Part shown: in pieces, positions 15,961 to 23,944 of the stretch
Layout of the letters: each line of letters begins with the position of its first letter
Numbering within the stretch: position 1 is the stretch's first letter
Source of the DNA: an uncultured Mesorhizobium sp.
Lineage (GTDB): Bacteria > Pseudomonadota > Alphaproteobacteria > Rhizobiales > Rhizobiaceae
Direction of reading: 5' to 3'
Assembly (NCBI GenBank): GCA_937958475.1
Contig: CALFXR010000156.1
Coordinates: 1-64,000 of the forward strand
Length of the DNA: 64,000 nt
The notes under the pieces: generated by a model
What the model saw: only the letters and a program-made list of their open reading frames with translations
What the model was told of the DNA's origin: nothing
Database searches by the model: none
Program-made: the position numbers and the translations under genes

Positions 15961-16008
15961 TTTGGTGAGCGCAGTGGGACTCGAACCCACGACCTACTGA
16001 TTAAAAGT
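15961..16008. repeat. Right attachment site within tRNA-Lys
   Basis: This is the right copy of the 48-bp direct repeat and overlaps the 3' half of the intact tRNA-Lys gene. It differs from the left copy at 15974 and 15990 only, and these two positions pair in the T stem. Retention of the full tRNA at this side shows that insertion preserved the gene. Confidence 0.9.
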
Positions 16009-16038
16009 CAGTTGCTCTACCGGCTGAGCTATGCGCTC
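15963..16038 (-). tRNA. tRNA-Lys (anticodon TTT)
   Basis: On the minus strand the 76-base gene begins GAGCGCATAGCTCAG and ends GCGCTCACCA. It folds with a 7-bp acceptor stem (GAGCGCA with TGCGCTC), a D arm, an anticodon loop reading CTTTTAA (TTT anticodon, lysine), and a T arm GTGGG-TTCGAGT-CCCAC. The CCA is encoded. It is the target of the integrated element, which lies on its 3' side. Confidence 0.97.
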
Positions 16039-16296
16039 CCCGCGGCACGCAGCCCCGGAAAATGCCGCGGACCATAGGGAGAGTGCCATCGGCGGTCAAC
16101 CGAAAAAGGGCATCGGCGAGACCGCGGAGCCACGCTTGTCGGCCGGGCGTCCTCCAGGTGTGCCGTCGCCGCGCGCCCTCCCCGACCGGGACCATTGCCG
16201 CGCCGCGATATCGCTCGTGCGCTCCGTTCGCTCGGAACCATCGGCAATGGCGACCGTTCCCAAGCCAGGGACATTCACAGAAAGAGGACATCTCCG

Positions 16297-16818
16297 ATGA
16301 AAAGACAACTGTCCGGGATTTGCGCCGTAGCCCTCTCGGCCGGCCTCGCTTTCACCACCGCCGCTCCGCTCGCCGCCGCGCCGCTTTCGGTCGGAAACAT
16401 CGAGCGCAGCAACGGCGTCATTCGCGTCCAGGTGGACCCGAACCCCATGGTCCGGCCGGAAACCGTGCGGCCCGACTCCGGGGCCAGGATGGCCCAGCGC
16501 GATTGGCGTCGCGACCGGCGCGATCATCGCGGCGGCCGCGATTTCCACCGACGCGGCAACAACTACTACTTCAACGGCCATCGCGGCTATCGTCATCACC
16601 GGCCCGGCTACCGCGAGTTCAACGGCTGGTGGTTCCCGGCGGCCGCCTTCATCGCCGGCGCGATCATTTCCGGAACGACGAACCAGGCGCCGGTCGTTCG
16701 CGGCGGCAGCGCTCATGTGAGGTGGTGCTACGATCGATACCGGTCTTACCGGGCTTCGGACAACACATTCCAGCCCTACAACGGGCCGCGGCGCCAGTGT
16801 TACTCGCCATACGACTGA
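16297..16818 (+). CDS. BA14K-family secreted protein
   Basis: A 173-residue exported protein. Residues 1-29 form a signal peptide (MKRQLSGICAVALSAGLAF, with AAPLAAA near the cleavage site). The middle is rich in Arg, His, Gly and Tyr (RDHRGGRDFHRRGNNYYFNG), then comes a short hydrophobic segment. The C-terminus carries the BA14K signature: a WCYDRYRSYRASDNTF stretch and a final cysteine before the end. BA14K proteins are lectin-like or immunoreactive envelope proteins of Brucella and other Hyphomicrobiales. It is the first chromosomal gene right of the element and is convergent with glpK. Confidence 0.85.
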   Translation: MKRQLSGICAVALSAGLAFTTAAPLAAAPLSVGNIERSNGVIRVQVDPNPMVRPETVRPDSGARMAQRDWRRDRRDHRGGRDFHRRGNNYYFNGHRGYRHHRPGYREFNGWWFPAAAFIAGAIISGTTNQAPVVRGGSAHVRWCYDRYRSYRASDNTFQPYNGPRRQCYSPYD

Positions 16819-16872
16819 CGGACGAGGCGTGACGGAGAAGCGCCGGGGGCCGCGACGCCGGCTCCGGCGAAC

Positions 16873-16899
16873 GGTCAGGCGGTCAGCGTCCGCCTGACC
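16873..16899 (-). terminator. Hairpin at the glpK 3' end
   Basis: A perfect 10-bp stem (ggtcaggcgg at 16873-16882 with ccgcctgacc at 16890-16899) encloses a 7-base loop and includes the glpK stop codon. It lies in the gap between convergent genes and could act as an intrinsic-type stop, though no T run follows. Confidence 0.45.
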
Positions 16900-18365
16900 G
16901 CCTCCTTCCACCCTCGGATCCGGCGCCGGCGCTCGGCTTCAGCCATTGACGGCTCGAACCTGCGGTCGAGCGACCACGAGCGCGAGAACGCGTCCATGCC
17001 CGGCCATATCCCCGCCCGCGAACCCGCCAGCCACGCGGCCCCCAGGGCCGTCGTTTCGAGGATCGTCGGCCGGTCGACCGGCGCATCGATGATGTCGGCG
17101 AGGCGTTGCATGGTCCAGTCGGAGGCGACCATGCCGCCGTCGACGCGCAGCACCGTGTTCCCCGCCGCGTTCTTCCAGTCCTTCTTCATCGCCTCGAGAA
17201 GGTCGCGGGTCTGGAAGGCGACCGATTCGAGCGCGGCGCGGGCGAACTCGGCCGGTCCGGAATTGCGTGTCAGGCCGAAGATCGCACCGCGCGCCTCGGC
17301 GTCCCAATAGGGGGCGCCCAGCCCGACGAAGGCCGGCACGAGGTAGACGGACTGGGTCTCGTCCGCCCTCGCCGCGAGTTCACCGCTCTCCTGGGCCTTG
17401 GCGATCACCTTGATGCCGTCGCGCAGCCACTGCACGGCCGCGCCGGCGATGAAGATCGAACCCTCAAGCGCATAGGTTACCTTGCCGTCCAGGCGATAGG
17501 CGATCGTCGTCAACAGGCGGTTCTTCGAGCGGACCATGTCCTCGCCGGTGTTCAGCACCGCGAAGCAGCCGGTTCCATAGGTCGACTTGACCATGCCCGG
17601 CCGGAAGCACGCCTGGCCGATGGTCGCAGCCTGCTGGTCGCCGGCGATGCCGAGCACGGGAACGGCCGCGCCCAGGATCGCCGGATCGGTCGCGCCGAAA
17701 TCCGCGGCGCAGTCGCGCACGTCCGGCAACATCCGCCGCGGAACGCGCAGGATTTTCAGCAATTCGTCGTCCCATGCCTGCTTCGCGATGTTGTACAGCA
17801 GCGTGCGCGAGGCATTGGTCGCGTCGGTAGCGTGCACCCTGCCCCCGGTCAGCCGCCACAACAGGAAGCAGTCGATGGTGCCGGCGAGCAGCTCTCCCGC
17901 TTCCGCCCGCCGCCGGGCGCCCGGGACGTTGTCGAGCAGCCAGGCGATCTTGGTTCCGGAGAAGTACGGATCGAGGAGCAGCCCGGTCTTCTTCGTGAAG
18001 GTCTTCTCGTGCCCCTGCTTCCTCAGGCGCTGGCAGAGCGGTGCGGTGCGGCGGTCCTGCCAGACGATGGCGTTGTGGACCGGCGCGCCGGTGGCCTTGT
18101 CCCAGACCACCACCGTCTCGCGCTGGTTGGTAATGCCGATCCCGGCGAGGCCGGATGCCGGGATGGCGGCCTTGGCAAGCGCGGTCTCCACCGTGGCGAC
18201 GACGGTCTTCCAGATGTCCTCGGGATCGTGCTCGACCCATCCCGATTGCGGATAGTGCTGGGCGAACTCCTTCTGTCCGACGCCGACCACCCGCATGCCG
18301 GCGTCGAAGACGATCGCACGGCTCGACGTCGTGCCCTGGTCGATGGCAAGGATATGTCCGCTCAC
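16875..18365 (-). CDS. glpK: Glycerol kinase
   Basis: This enzyme phosphorylates glycerol to sn-glycerol 3-phosphate with ATP in the cytoplasm, the entry step of glycerol catabolism. The 496-residue length is normal. The N-terminal ATP-binding signature is IDQGTTSSRA (residues 8-17). TNQRETVVVWD is the FGGY-kinase glycerol region, GIAGDQQAATIGQ marks the second phosphate-binding motif, and DGGMVASDW marks the adenosine site. It is transcribed leftward, downstream of the GlpR-type regulator with a gap of about 180 bp. No transporter or glpD is in the window. Confidence 0.97.
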   Translation of the reverse strand: MSGHILAIDQGTTSSRAIVFDAGMRVVGVGQKEFAQHYPQSGWVEHDPEDIWKTVVATVETALAKAAIPASGLAGIGITNQRETVVVWDKATGAPVHNAIVWQDRRTAPLCQRLRKQGHEKTFTKKTGLLLDPYFSGTKIAWLLDNVPGARRRAEAGELLAGTIDCFLLWRLTGGRVHATDATNASRTLLYNIAKQAWDDELLKILRVPRRMLPDVRDCAADFGATDPAILGAAVPVLGIAGDQQAATIGQACFRPGMVKSTYGTGCFAVLNTGEDMVRSKNRLLTTIAYRLDGKVTYALEGSIFIAGAAVQWLRDGIKVIAKAQESGELAARADETQSVYLVPAFVGLGAPYWDAEARGAIFGLTRNSGPAEFARAALESVAFQTRDLLEAMKKDWKNAAGNTVLRVDGGMVASDWTMQRLADIIDAPVDRPTILETTALGAAWLAGSRAGIWPGMDAFSRSWSLDRRFEPSMAEAERRRRIRGWKEAVRRTLTA

Positions 18366-18548
18366 CTGGTTCCCCCTCCCGGCATTGCGCCTGCTTCCGG
18401 ATCTGCTGCGGCATGCGGCGCCCCTGCCCCGCCCGCGCGCAATCCGAACTATTTCGCGCGACGAATGAGTATCAAACGAAACGCCGGCAATCCAGACCGC
18501 GGGAGGCCGCGATCGGTATCTGTGTTCGCGACGATGCCGGCGCCGGCG

Positions 18549-19346
18549 CTACGTCGCGGCCTCGATCAGATTGACCTCCGCTTCCGCGCACATCTTGCGG
18601 ATCGACGGAATGCTGCAACGATCGGTGATGAACGTGTCGACCTGCGAAAGGTGGGCGATGCGGACGGGAGCCGTACGCTCGAACTTGGTCGAGTCGGAAA
18701 CGAGGATGACGTGCCGCGCGTTGGCGATGATCGCCTGCGCGACCTTGACCTCGCGAAAATCGTAGTCGAGGACCGCGCCGTCGTGATCGATCGCGGAGGC
18801 ACCGATCACCGCGTAGTCGACCTTGAACTGCTTGATGAAATCGACCGCCGCTTCGCCGACGACACCGCCGTCCGAACCGCGCACGACACCGCCGGCGATG
18901 ACGACCTCGATCGACGGGTAGACGCGCATGCGGTTGGCGACGTTGATGTTGTTGGTGATCACCATCAGGCCGCTGTGATCGAGCAGTGCCTTGGACACCG
19001 CCTCGGTCGTCGTGCCGATGTTGATGAACAGCGAGGCGTTGTCGGGGATCAGCGCCGCGGCGGCGCGTCCGATGGCCTCCTTCTCCTCCGCCGCGATCTT
19101 GCGGCGGGCCTCGTATTCGACGTTCTCGATGCCCGACGGAAACAGCGCCCCGCCGTGGATCCGGGTCAGCAGGCGCTGGTCGCAGAGGTCGTTGAGATCC
19201 TTGCGGATGGTCTGCGGCGTGACGTTGAAATGCGTGGCGAGGTCGTCGACGAGAACGCGCCCCTTTGTCTTGGCGATTTCGACGATCTCGGCATGGCGCG
19301 GCGAGAGGTAAATCGGCGTATCCTCCGGTTTTCGTTTTTCCGCCAT
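18549..19346 (-). CDS. glpR: DeoR/GlpR-family transcriptional regulator
   Basis: A 265-residue DeoR-type repressor. The N-terminal winged helix (VDDLATHFNVTPQTIRKDLNDL, residues 37-58) is followed by the DeoR sensor domain (NIGTTTEAV, TNNINVAN, GGVVRGSDGGVVGE), which binds a sugar phosphate. Next to glpK, glycerol 3-phosphate is the expected inducer. The ATG at 19346 is preferred to the upstream in-frame start because the product then begins MAEKRKPEDTP like its relatives. An inverted TTTTCGTTTT-type repeat spans the start codon and suggests autoregulation. Confidence 0.9.
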   Translation of the reverse strand: MAEKRKPEDTPIYLSPRHAEIVEIAKTKGRVLVDDLATHFNVTPQTIRKDLNDLCDQRLLTRIHGGALFPSGIENVEYEARRKIAAEEKEAIGRAAAALIPDNASLFINIGTTTEAVSKALLDHSGLMVITNNINVANRMRVYPSIEVVIAGGVVRGSDGGVVGEAAVDFIKQFKVDYAVIGASAIDHDGAVLDYDFREVKVAQAIIANARHVILVSDSTKFERTAPVRIAHLSQVDTFITDRCSIPSIRKMCAEAEVNLIEAAT

Positions 19347-19358
19347 ACGAAAACGAAA
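19329..19358. promoter_or_regulatory. Inverted repeat over the glpR start, candidate operator
   Basis: Sequence ttttcgttttt at 19329-19339 is mirrored by acgaaaacgaaa at 19347-19358. TTTCG-type repeats are typical of DeoR-family operators. Because one arm lies inside the coding start and the other just upstream, repressor binding here would block initiation of its own gene. Confidence 0.4.
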
Positions 19359-19415
19359 GCCGGGGCGTGTCAATCGATTGTGTAGCGGCGCGGGCGGTGC
19401 GGCGCCGGTGCCAGC

Positions 19416-20828
19416 CTACGCCAGCGACGCGGCGATTTCGGTGATCGCGGCGAATGCGGTGTCGACGTCGGCTTCCGACGCATCGAACTGGCCCACCTGG
19501 AAGCGGATGGCGACGCGGCCGTCGACGCGGGTCTGGGTGAGGTAGATGCGGCCGTCGTCGTTGATGGCATTGACCAGCGCCAGATTGTGCGCGTCGACAT
19601 CGGCGAATGCGTCCGCGGGGCGGTGGCGGAAGGAGAACAGCGACAGCATCGGCGCCGTGACGATCTCGAAGCCGGGCACGGCGGCGAGCCGCGCGGCGAG
19701 GTCTTCGCTCCAGCGGACATGATCGCGGATCATGGCGCGCAGGCCTTCCAGCCCGTGGGCGCGCAGCAGGAACCACAGCTTCAGCGCGCGGAAGCGGCGG
19801 CCGAGCGGCACCGACCATTCCGAATAGTTGATGATACCGTCCCTGCCGTGGGTCTTCAGATATTCCGGCTGAATCGCCAGCGTTTTCACCAGTTTCTCCG
19901 GTTCGCGGACGAACTGGACGGAGCAGTCGAACTGGGCGCCGAGCCACTTGTGCGGGTTGAACACGATCGAATCGGCACGATCGACGCCGGTCCAGAAGTG
20001 ACGGAACTCCGGGCAGATCATCGCCGAGCCGGCCCAGGCGGCGTCGACGTGGAGATAGAGCCCGTGGCGGCGGGCGACCGCCGACACCGCCTCGATGTCG
20101 TCGGTGGCGCCGACGCTGGTGCCACCGACGCAGGCGACAATGCCCGCCGGGACGAGACCGGCGGCCTTGTCTGCCTCGATGGCGCTTTCGAGCGCAGCCG
20201 GATCCATGGCGCGCAGCGGGCCTTGCGTGGGCACGCGCACGAGGTTTTCGGAACCGATGCCGGCGACCCAGATGGCGCGGTCGACCGAGGTGTGGACCTG
20301 GTCGGAGGCATAGACGCGGATCGCGGGGAAGGCGGCGAGGCCTTTGCCGTTTCCCTGCCAGTCGAGCGCGCGTTCACGCATGACCAGCACGGCGGCGAGC
20401 GTCGCGGATGAGGCCGAGTCCTGGATAACGCCTGAAAATCCGTCATTTAGCCCGAGCGCCTGGCGCAGCCAGCCAAGAACGACGGTCTCCAGTTCCGTCG
20501 CCGCCGGAGAGGTCTGCCAGAGCATGCACTGCGCCGCCATGGCGCTGACGAGATACTCGGCGACGACCGAGACGGGCGCCGCGTTCGCCGGGAAGTAGGC
20601 GAAGAAGCGCGGGTGCTGCCAGTGGGTCATGCCCGGCACGATCGTCGCCTCGAAATCGGCGAAGATCGCCTCCATCGGCTCCGCCTGCTCGGGCGGCGAC
20701 GGCGCGATTTTGCCTGCGATTTCACCGGGATGCGACCGCGCCCTGACGGGCCGATCGCGCAGCGTGGCGCGGTAGTCGGCACCCCATTCCGCCGCCTTCA
20801 GCGACCACCTGCGGAAGTCGTCGGCCAT
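19416..20828 (-). CDS. PLP-dependent amino-acid decarboxylase (aromatic type)
   Basis: A 470-residue group II decarboxylase, fold type I. It has the aromatic-L-amino-acid decarboxylase N-terminal layout (MTHWQHPRFFAYFPAN, substrate-site region) and a VIQDSASSATLAA stretch. The PLP-binding region includes HVDAAWAGSAM, with the aspartate that contacts the pyridine, and the Schiff-base lysine is Lys294 in FNPHKWLG. The substrate may be tyrosine, tryptophan, phenylalanine or DOPA; sequence alone does not settle it. It stands alone between glpR and the Anbu operon, transcribed in the same direction. Confidence 0.9.
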   Translation of the reverse strand: MADDFRRWSLKAAEWGADYRATLRDRPVRARSHPGEIAGKIAPSPPEQAEPMEAIFADFEATIVPGMTHWQHPRFFAYFPANAAPVSVVAEYLVSAMAAQCMLWQTSPAATELETVVLGWLRQALGLNDGFSGVIQDSASSATLAAVLVMRERALDWQGNGKGLAAFPAIRVYASDQVHTSVDRAIWVAGIGSENLVRVPTQGPLRAMDPAALESAIEADKAAGLVPAGIVACVGGTSVGATDDIEAVSAVARRHGLYLHVDAAWAGSAMICPEFRHFWTGVDRADSIVFNPHKWLGAQFDCSVQFVREPEKLVKTLAIQPEYLKTHGRDGIINYSEWSVPLGRRFRALKLWFLLRAHGLEGLRAMIRDHVRWSEDLAARLAAVPGFEIVTAPMLSLFSFRHRPADAFADVDAHNLALVNAINDDGRIYLTQTRVDGRVAIRFQVGQFDASEADVDTAFAAITEIAASLA

Positions 20829-20910
20829 GAAAATCTCCTGCTCCCGGAAAAAGCCTGCCCGCGCAGAGACTTAGCAGGAACCGCGCGTATCAGGCGTCGT
20901 CGGCTTCCAA

Positions 20911-21645
20911 TCAACCCTCCGGGTACTCCGGAAGGCTGGAAAACGCCGACTTGAGGGCATTCGACCAGCCGTCGGATATCGTCCGGTAATAAGGATCGTC
21001 CTGGGTGAAGCGCCGCTTGACGCCGACCTTGTAGGTGTCCTTCTCGTAGAACATCAGGTCGAGCGGCAGCCCGACCGACAGGTTCGATTTCAGCGTCGAA
21101 TCGAAAGACACCAGAAGCAGCTTCACCGTCTCGGCGAAGGTCATCCGCCGGTCGTAGGCACGGATGAGGATCGGCTTGCCGTACTTCGTCTCGCCGATCT
21201 GGAAGAACGGCGTGTCGTCGCCGGCCTCGATGAAGTTGCCTTCCGGATAGATCATGAACAGGCGCGGCTCGGTGCCGCGGATCTGGCCGCCGAGGATGAA
21301 GGAGGCGTTGAAGTAGGTCTCGGCCTTCTGCCCTTCCAGCGCCGACCCGGCGATGACCTCGCGGACCGTGTTTCCGACGAGGCGCGCCGTCTGGTACATG
21401 GACGGGGTTTCGAGCAGGGTCGGCGAACGCTCCGAAACGGCCTTGGATCGCTCGTCGAGCAGGCTGATCACGGCCTGGGTCGTCGCCAGATTGCCGGCCG
21501 AGAGGAGCACGATGACGCGTTCGCCCGGTTCCTCCCAGATATGCATCTTGCGGAATGTCGAGATGGAATCGATACCCGCATTGGTGCGTGTGTCCGACAT
21601 GAACACGAGGCCGCGATCGATCTTCAGGCCGACACAATAGGTCAT
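20911..21645 (-). CDS. Anbu, proteasome-type peptidase
   Basis: A 244-residue member of the ancestral-beta-subunit (Anbu) family, related to the proteasome beta subunit and HslV. The start MTYCVGLKIDRGLVFMSDTR places Thr2 as the Ntn nucleophile after loss of the initiator methionine. The following SDTRTNAG and the IILLSAGN-like stretch (VIVLLSAGNLATTQ) are diagnostic, and SFDSTLKSNLSVGLP is in the C-terminal half. Anbu genes are typically in operons with transglutaminase, alpha-E and ATP-grasp genes, exactly the set upstream here. The physiological substrate is unknown. Confidence 0.92.
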   Translation of the reverse strand: MTYCVGLKIDRGLVFMSDTRTNAGIDSISTFRKMHIWEEPGERVIVLLSAGNLATTQAVISLLDERSKAVSERSPTLLETPSMYQTARLVGNTVREVIAGSALEGQKAETYFNASFILGGQIRGTEPRLFMIYPEGNFIEAGDDTPFFQIGETKYGKPILIRAYDRRMTFAETVKLLLVSFDSTLKSNLSVGLPLDLMFYEKDTYKVGVKRRFTQDDPYYRTISDGWSNALKSAFSSLPEYPEG

Positions 21646-21690
21646 GGCGCTCGCTTGCCGCTCTGCTGATTCCCAAGGGGTTGCGCGGGT

Positions 21691-22488
21691 TTACTGCTCC
21701 ACGGTGATGCGGACCGCAAGCTGTTCTTCCGCCTGACCCAACAAAATGCCCGAAACCGGCATGGCATCTCGGTAGTCGAGCCCCGTGGCGAGGCGGACAT
21801 AGCGGGCGTCCGGCGAGATGCAGTTCGCCGGATCGAACGACACCCAGCCGAGGTTGTCGACATGAGCTTCGGCCCAGGCGTGGCTGGCCGCCTGCTCGCC
21901 GATCCCTTCCATCATCAGGTAGCCGCTGACATAGCGCGCGGGGAAACCGATGCGTCGCGCCGCCGAGACGAAGATGTGGGCGTGATCCTGGCAGACGCCC
22001 GCCCCCTGGGCGAGCGCCGCTTCGGCGGCGGTGCCGGAATGGGTCGCTCCGGGCGTGTAGGATACGCGCTCCGCGATCACCCCCATCAACCGGTGCAGCC
22101 TGTCGAGATCGCCGCCCGCCGTGCCGATTTCGGCCGAAAGCGAGACGATCCCCTCGCCCGCCGTGGTCAGCGGCGTTTCCCTGCAGAACAGCCAGAGCGG
22201 GGCGAATCCGCGATGGGCACCCGTCATCCCGGCCTTGTCGATCGTCTGGACCTCACCGGCCGCCTCGATGGTGATCGTATGGGGATCCCCTTCGACGCTG
22301 AGCAGGCGCGTGTCGTTGCCGAAATGGTCGACGAAACGCAGTTCCTCGCGCGCGCCCTCGATCGAGAGAGCCCAGCTGACGACCTTCTGCGTCGCTCCCG
22401 TCAACGGCACCAATCGCACGCGCTGCAACGCGTAGCGGATCGGGACGTCGTAGCTGTATTCGGTTCTGTGCTTGATCCTGAGGCGCAT
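21691..22488 (-). CDS. Transglutaminase-like protease
   Basis: A 265-residue cytosolic protein. An N-terminal beta domain (MRLRIKHRTEYSYDVPIRYALQ, counted from the start) precedes a papain-like transglutaminase core with the catalytic triad: cysteine in GAGVCQDHAH, histidine in SHAWAEAH and aspartate in FDPANCIS. It is transcribed between the alpha-E gene (13-bp gap) and Anbu (about 45-bp gap), part of the four-gene unit thought to make and degrade a peptide or amide tag. Catalysis as peptidase or amide transferase is unresolved. Confidence 0.92.
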   Translation of the reverse strand: MRLRIKHRTEYSYDVPIRYALQRVRLVPLTGATQKVVSWALSIEGAREELRFVDHFGNDTRLLSVEGDPHTITIEAAGEVQTIDKAGMTGAHRGFAPLWLFCRETPLTTAGEGIVSLSAEIGTAGGDLDRLHRLMGVIAERVSYTPGATHSGTAAEAALAQGAGVCQDHAHIFVSAARRIGFPARYVSGYLMMEGIGEQAASHAWAEAHVDNLGWVSFDPANCISPDARYVRLATGLDYRDAMPVSGILLGQAEEQLAVRITVEQ

Positions 22489-22500
22489 GCGATCCCCGGC

Positions 22501-23442
22501 TCAGTAGAATCGGTAGTCTTGAGCGATCTGTTCGCCGAACCGGTTGTTGCTGGCGATGAACGCGTCGAGGAACTCGTGCAGCCCGGTGTCGAAGATTTCC
22601 TTGACGGAACCGGCGCGCAACTGCGCCAGCATGTCCTCGGCCGTGTCGTGGCACGGCAGCCGCTGGCCGTAATCCGCGGCGCGGAAGCCGAGATGCTCGA
22701 CGATGAAGCGGTAGCAGAAGGTCAGCGACCGCGGCATGCGTCCGTTGAGGATCAAATAATCGGCTATGTTCGACGGCTTGTACTCGGCGTCGTACACCCA
22801 GCGGTAGGAGCGGTGCGCGGCCACCGAGCGCAGGATCGATTCCCACTGGTAGTTGTCGAGCGAGGACCCCACCCACGAGATCGACGGCAGCAGCACGTAG
22901 TACTTCACGTCGAGGATGCGCGCCGTGTTGTCGGCGCGCTCGACATAGGTGCCGATCTGGGCGAAATCGAAGATCTCGTTCCTCAACATCGTGCCGTAGA
23001 AGGCACCGCGGATCAGAGCCGTCTCGCGCTTGATCGTGTCGAGCACGGCAGGCAGTTCGCGCTCGTCGATCGGCTTCTCCAGCGTTCGTTTCAGCGACAT
23101 CCAGGCTTCGTTGATGCTCTCCCAGGTCTCGCGCGTCAGCGCTGTGCGCACCATGCGGGCATTCATCCGCGCCGTTTCCATCGACGACATCGCGCTCGAC
23201 GGATTGGACGTGTCACGGATGAGGAAGTCCGCGACGGTCGCGGCCGTATGCTCGTCGTGCTTGGCGGCGAAGGCGATATCGACCCCTGCGCTGACGACGA
23301 CGGAAGTCCACTCCTCGGCGGCGTTCTGCGAGCGCGTCAGCGCCATGCGCAGGCCGGCATCGACGAGGCGCGCCATGTTCTCGGTCCGCTCGATGTAGCG
23401 GTTCATCCAGTAGAGGCCATTGGCGGTGCGGCCGAGCAGCAT
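22501..23442 (-). CDS. Alpha-E domain protein
   Basis: A 313-residue all-helical alpha-E protein (MLLGRTANGLYWMNRYIERTEN start, LVDAGLRMALTR, ERADNTARILDVKYYVLLPS in the middle). Alpha-E proteins accompany circularly permuted ATP-grasp amidoligases and are thought to act with them in peptide-bond formation. Its ATG has its own ribosome binding site (ggcggag). The upstream neighbour on the same strand would normally be the ATP-grasp gene, but a 470-bp repeat-flanked cassette separates the two. Confidence 0.92.
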   Translation of the reverse strand: MLLGRTANGLYWMNRYIERTENMARLVDAGLRMALTRSQNAAEEWTSVVVSAGVDIAFAAKHDEHTAATVADFLIRDTSNPSSAMSSMETARMNARMVRTALTRETWESINEAWMSLKRTLEKPIDERELPAVLDTIKRETALIRGAFYGTMLRNEIFDFAQIGTYVERADNTARILDVKYYVLLPSISWVGSSLDNYQWESILRSVAAHRSYRWVYDAEYKPSNIADYLILNGRMPRSLTFCYRFIVEHLGFRAADYGQRLPCHDTAEDMLAQLRAGSVKEIFDTGLHEFLDAFIASNNRFGEQIAQDYRFY

Positions 23443-23460
23443 CAGGCGGCTCCGCCGGTG

Positions 23461-23928
23461 AGGCAGTCGGCAATCGGCAATCGGCAGTCGGAAGAGTTCA
23501 AACCGGTCACCGTCGTCATGCTGCCTTCTCCAGGCTGCGGATCAGAGATCGCAGCATCTTACCCACGTCCTCGCTCCGCGAAAGAAGCGACCCCTCGAGC
23601 ACGGCATCGAGGAAGCCGAGCCGCTGCGAGACGATAAGGTGTGTTTCCAGTTCCTTGAGCGACCCTTGGGCGATCCTGAGGAACTGCAGGTAGGAGCCCC
23701 TGTTCTCGCGTCCGTAGCCCTCGGCGATATTCGCGGCGATCGAGGTGGCCGATCGCCTTATCTGCGAGGTGAGGCCGTAGATTTCCGCCGGGGGGAAGGA
23801 ATTGGTCGCCGCGTAGCACTCCACGGTCAACTCGATGGACAGCTGCCAGACGCGCAGATCGCGATACGAGCGAATCTGTCCATCGAGGCCGGCTTCACCC
23901 GACCGCCGACTGCCGACTGCCGACTGCC
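23461..23928. mobile_element. Small cassette with 7-bp-unit inverted arrays and an S23 gene
   Basis: The left end has four GGCARTC units (23462-23489). The right end has the reverse complement, GACCGCC then three GACTGCC (23901-23928). Together they form long imperfect terminal inverted repeats around one small gene. The cassette lies exactly between the ATP-grasp and alpha-E genes. A related paired array without gene is at 30351-30488. Mobility is inferred from two sites with similar ends; no transposase is present. Confidence 0.6.
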
Positions 23929-23944
23929 TTCCCGCTTCAATCAT
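23516..23944 (-). CDS. Four-helix-bundle protein, S23/IVP type
   Basis: A 142-residue protein of the S23 / 23S rRNA intervening-sequence four-helix-bundle family, shown by SYRDLRVWQLSIELTVECY, GLTSQIRRSATSIAANIAEG and FLRIAQGSLKELETHL. Members are small helical proteins of unclear role, some related to accessory proteins of diversity-generating retroelements. The ATG at 23944 overlaps the ATP-grasp stop region and makes residues 6-15 a translation of the 7-bp repeats, so the true start may lie nearer IRSYRDL. It interrupts the Anbu operon and is probably an insertion rather than a functional member. Confidence 0.85.
   Translation of the reverse strand: MIEAGRQSAVGSRRSGEAGLDGQIRSYRDLRVWQLSIELTVECYAATNSFPPAEIYGLTSQIRRSATSIAANIAEGYGRENRGSYLQFLRIAQGSLKELETHLIVSQRLGFLDAVLEGSLLSRSEDVGKMLRSLIRSLEKAA

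Larger units (their letters stand above)
69..16008. mobile_element. tRNA-Lys-integrated satellite, capsid-forming PICI-like
   Basis: The element is defined by a 48-bp direct repeat of the tRNA-Lys 3' half at 69-116 and 15961-16008, with an integrase as the first gene inside the left end. It encodes an integrase, an AlpA-like regulator, a replication-type protein with internal iterons, and a head and DNA-packaging set: portal, protease, capsid, connector, HNH, TerS and TerL. No tail, tape-measure, baseplate, holin, lysin or phage repressor gene was found, and the total is about 15.9 kb. That content and size match capsid-forming phage-inducible chromosomal islands better than a complete or randomly decayed prophage. 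Nearly all genes are on the plus strand with overlapping junctions. The satellite assignment is inferred from gene content; mobilisation is not visible in sequence. Confidence 0.8.

Noticed and set aside
69..16008. A complete active prophage
   Set aside because: No tail, baseplate, tape-measure, lysis or repressor genes are present between the attachment sites, and there is no room for them.
17106..19385. Long open frame on the plus strand opposite glpK and glpR
   Set aside because: It is antisense to two well-supported genes, and its composition is that of a GC-rich shadow frame.
23461..23492. CRISPR array near the alpha-E gene
   Set aside because: The units are 7 bp, directly abutting, without spacers, and there are no cas genes.
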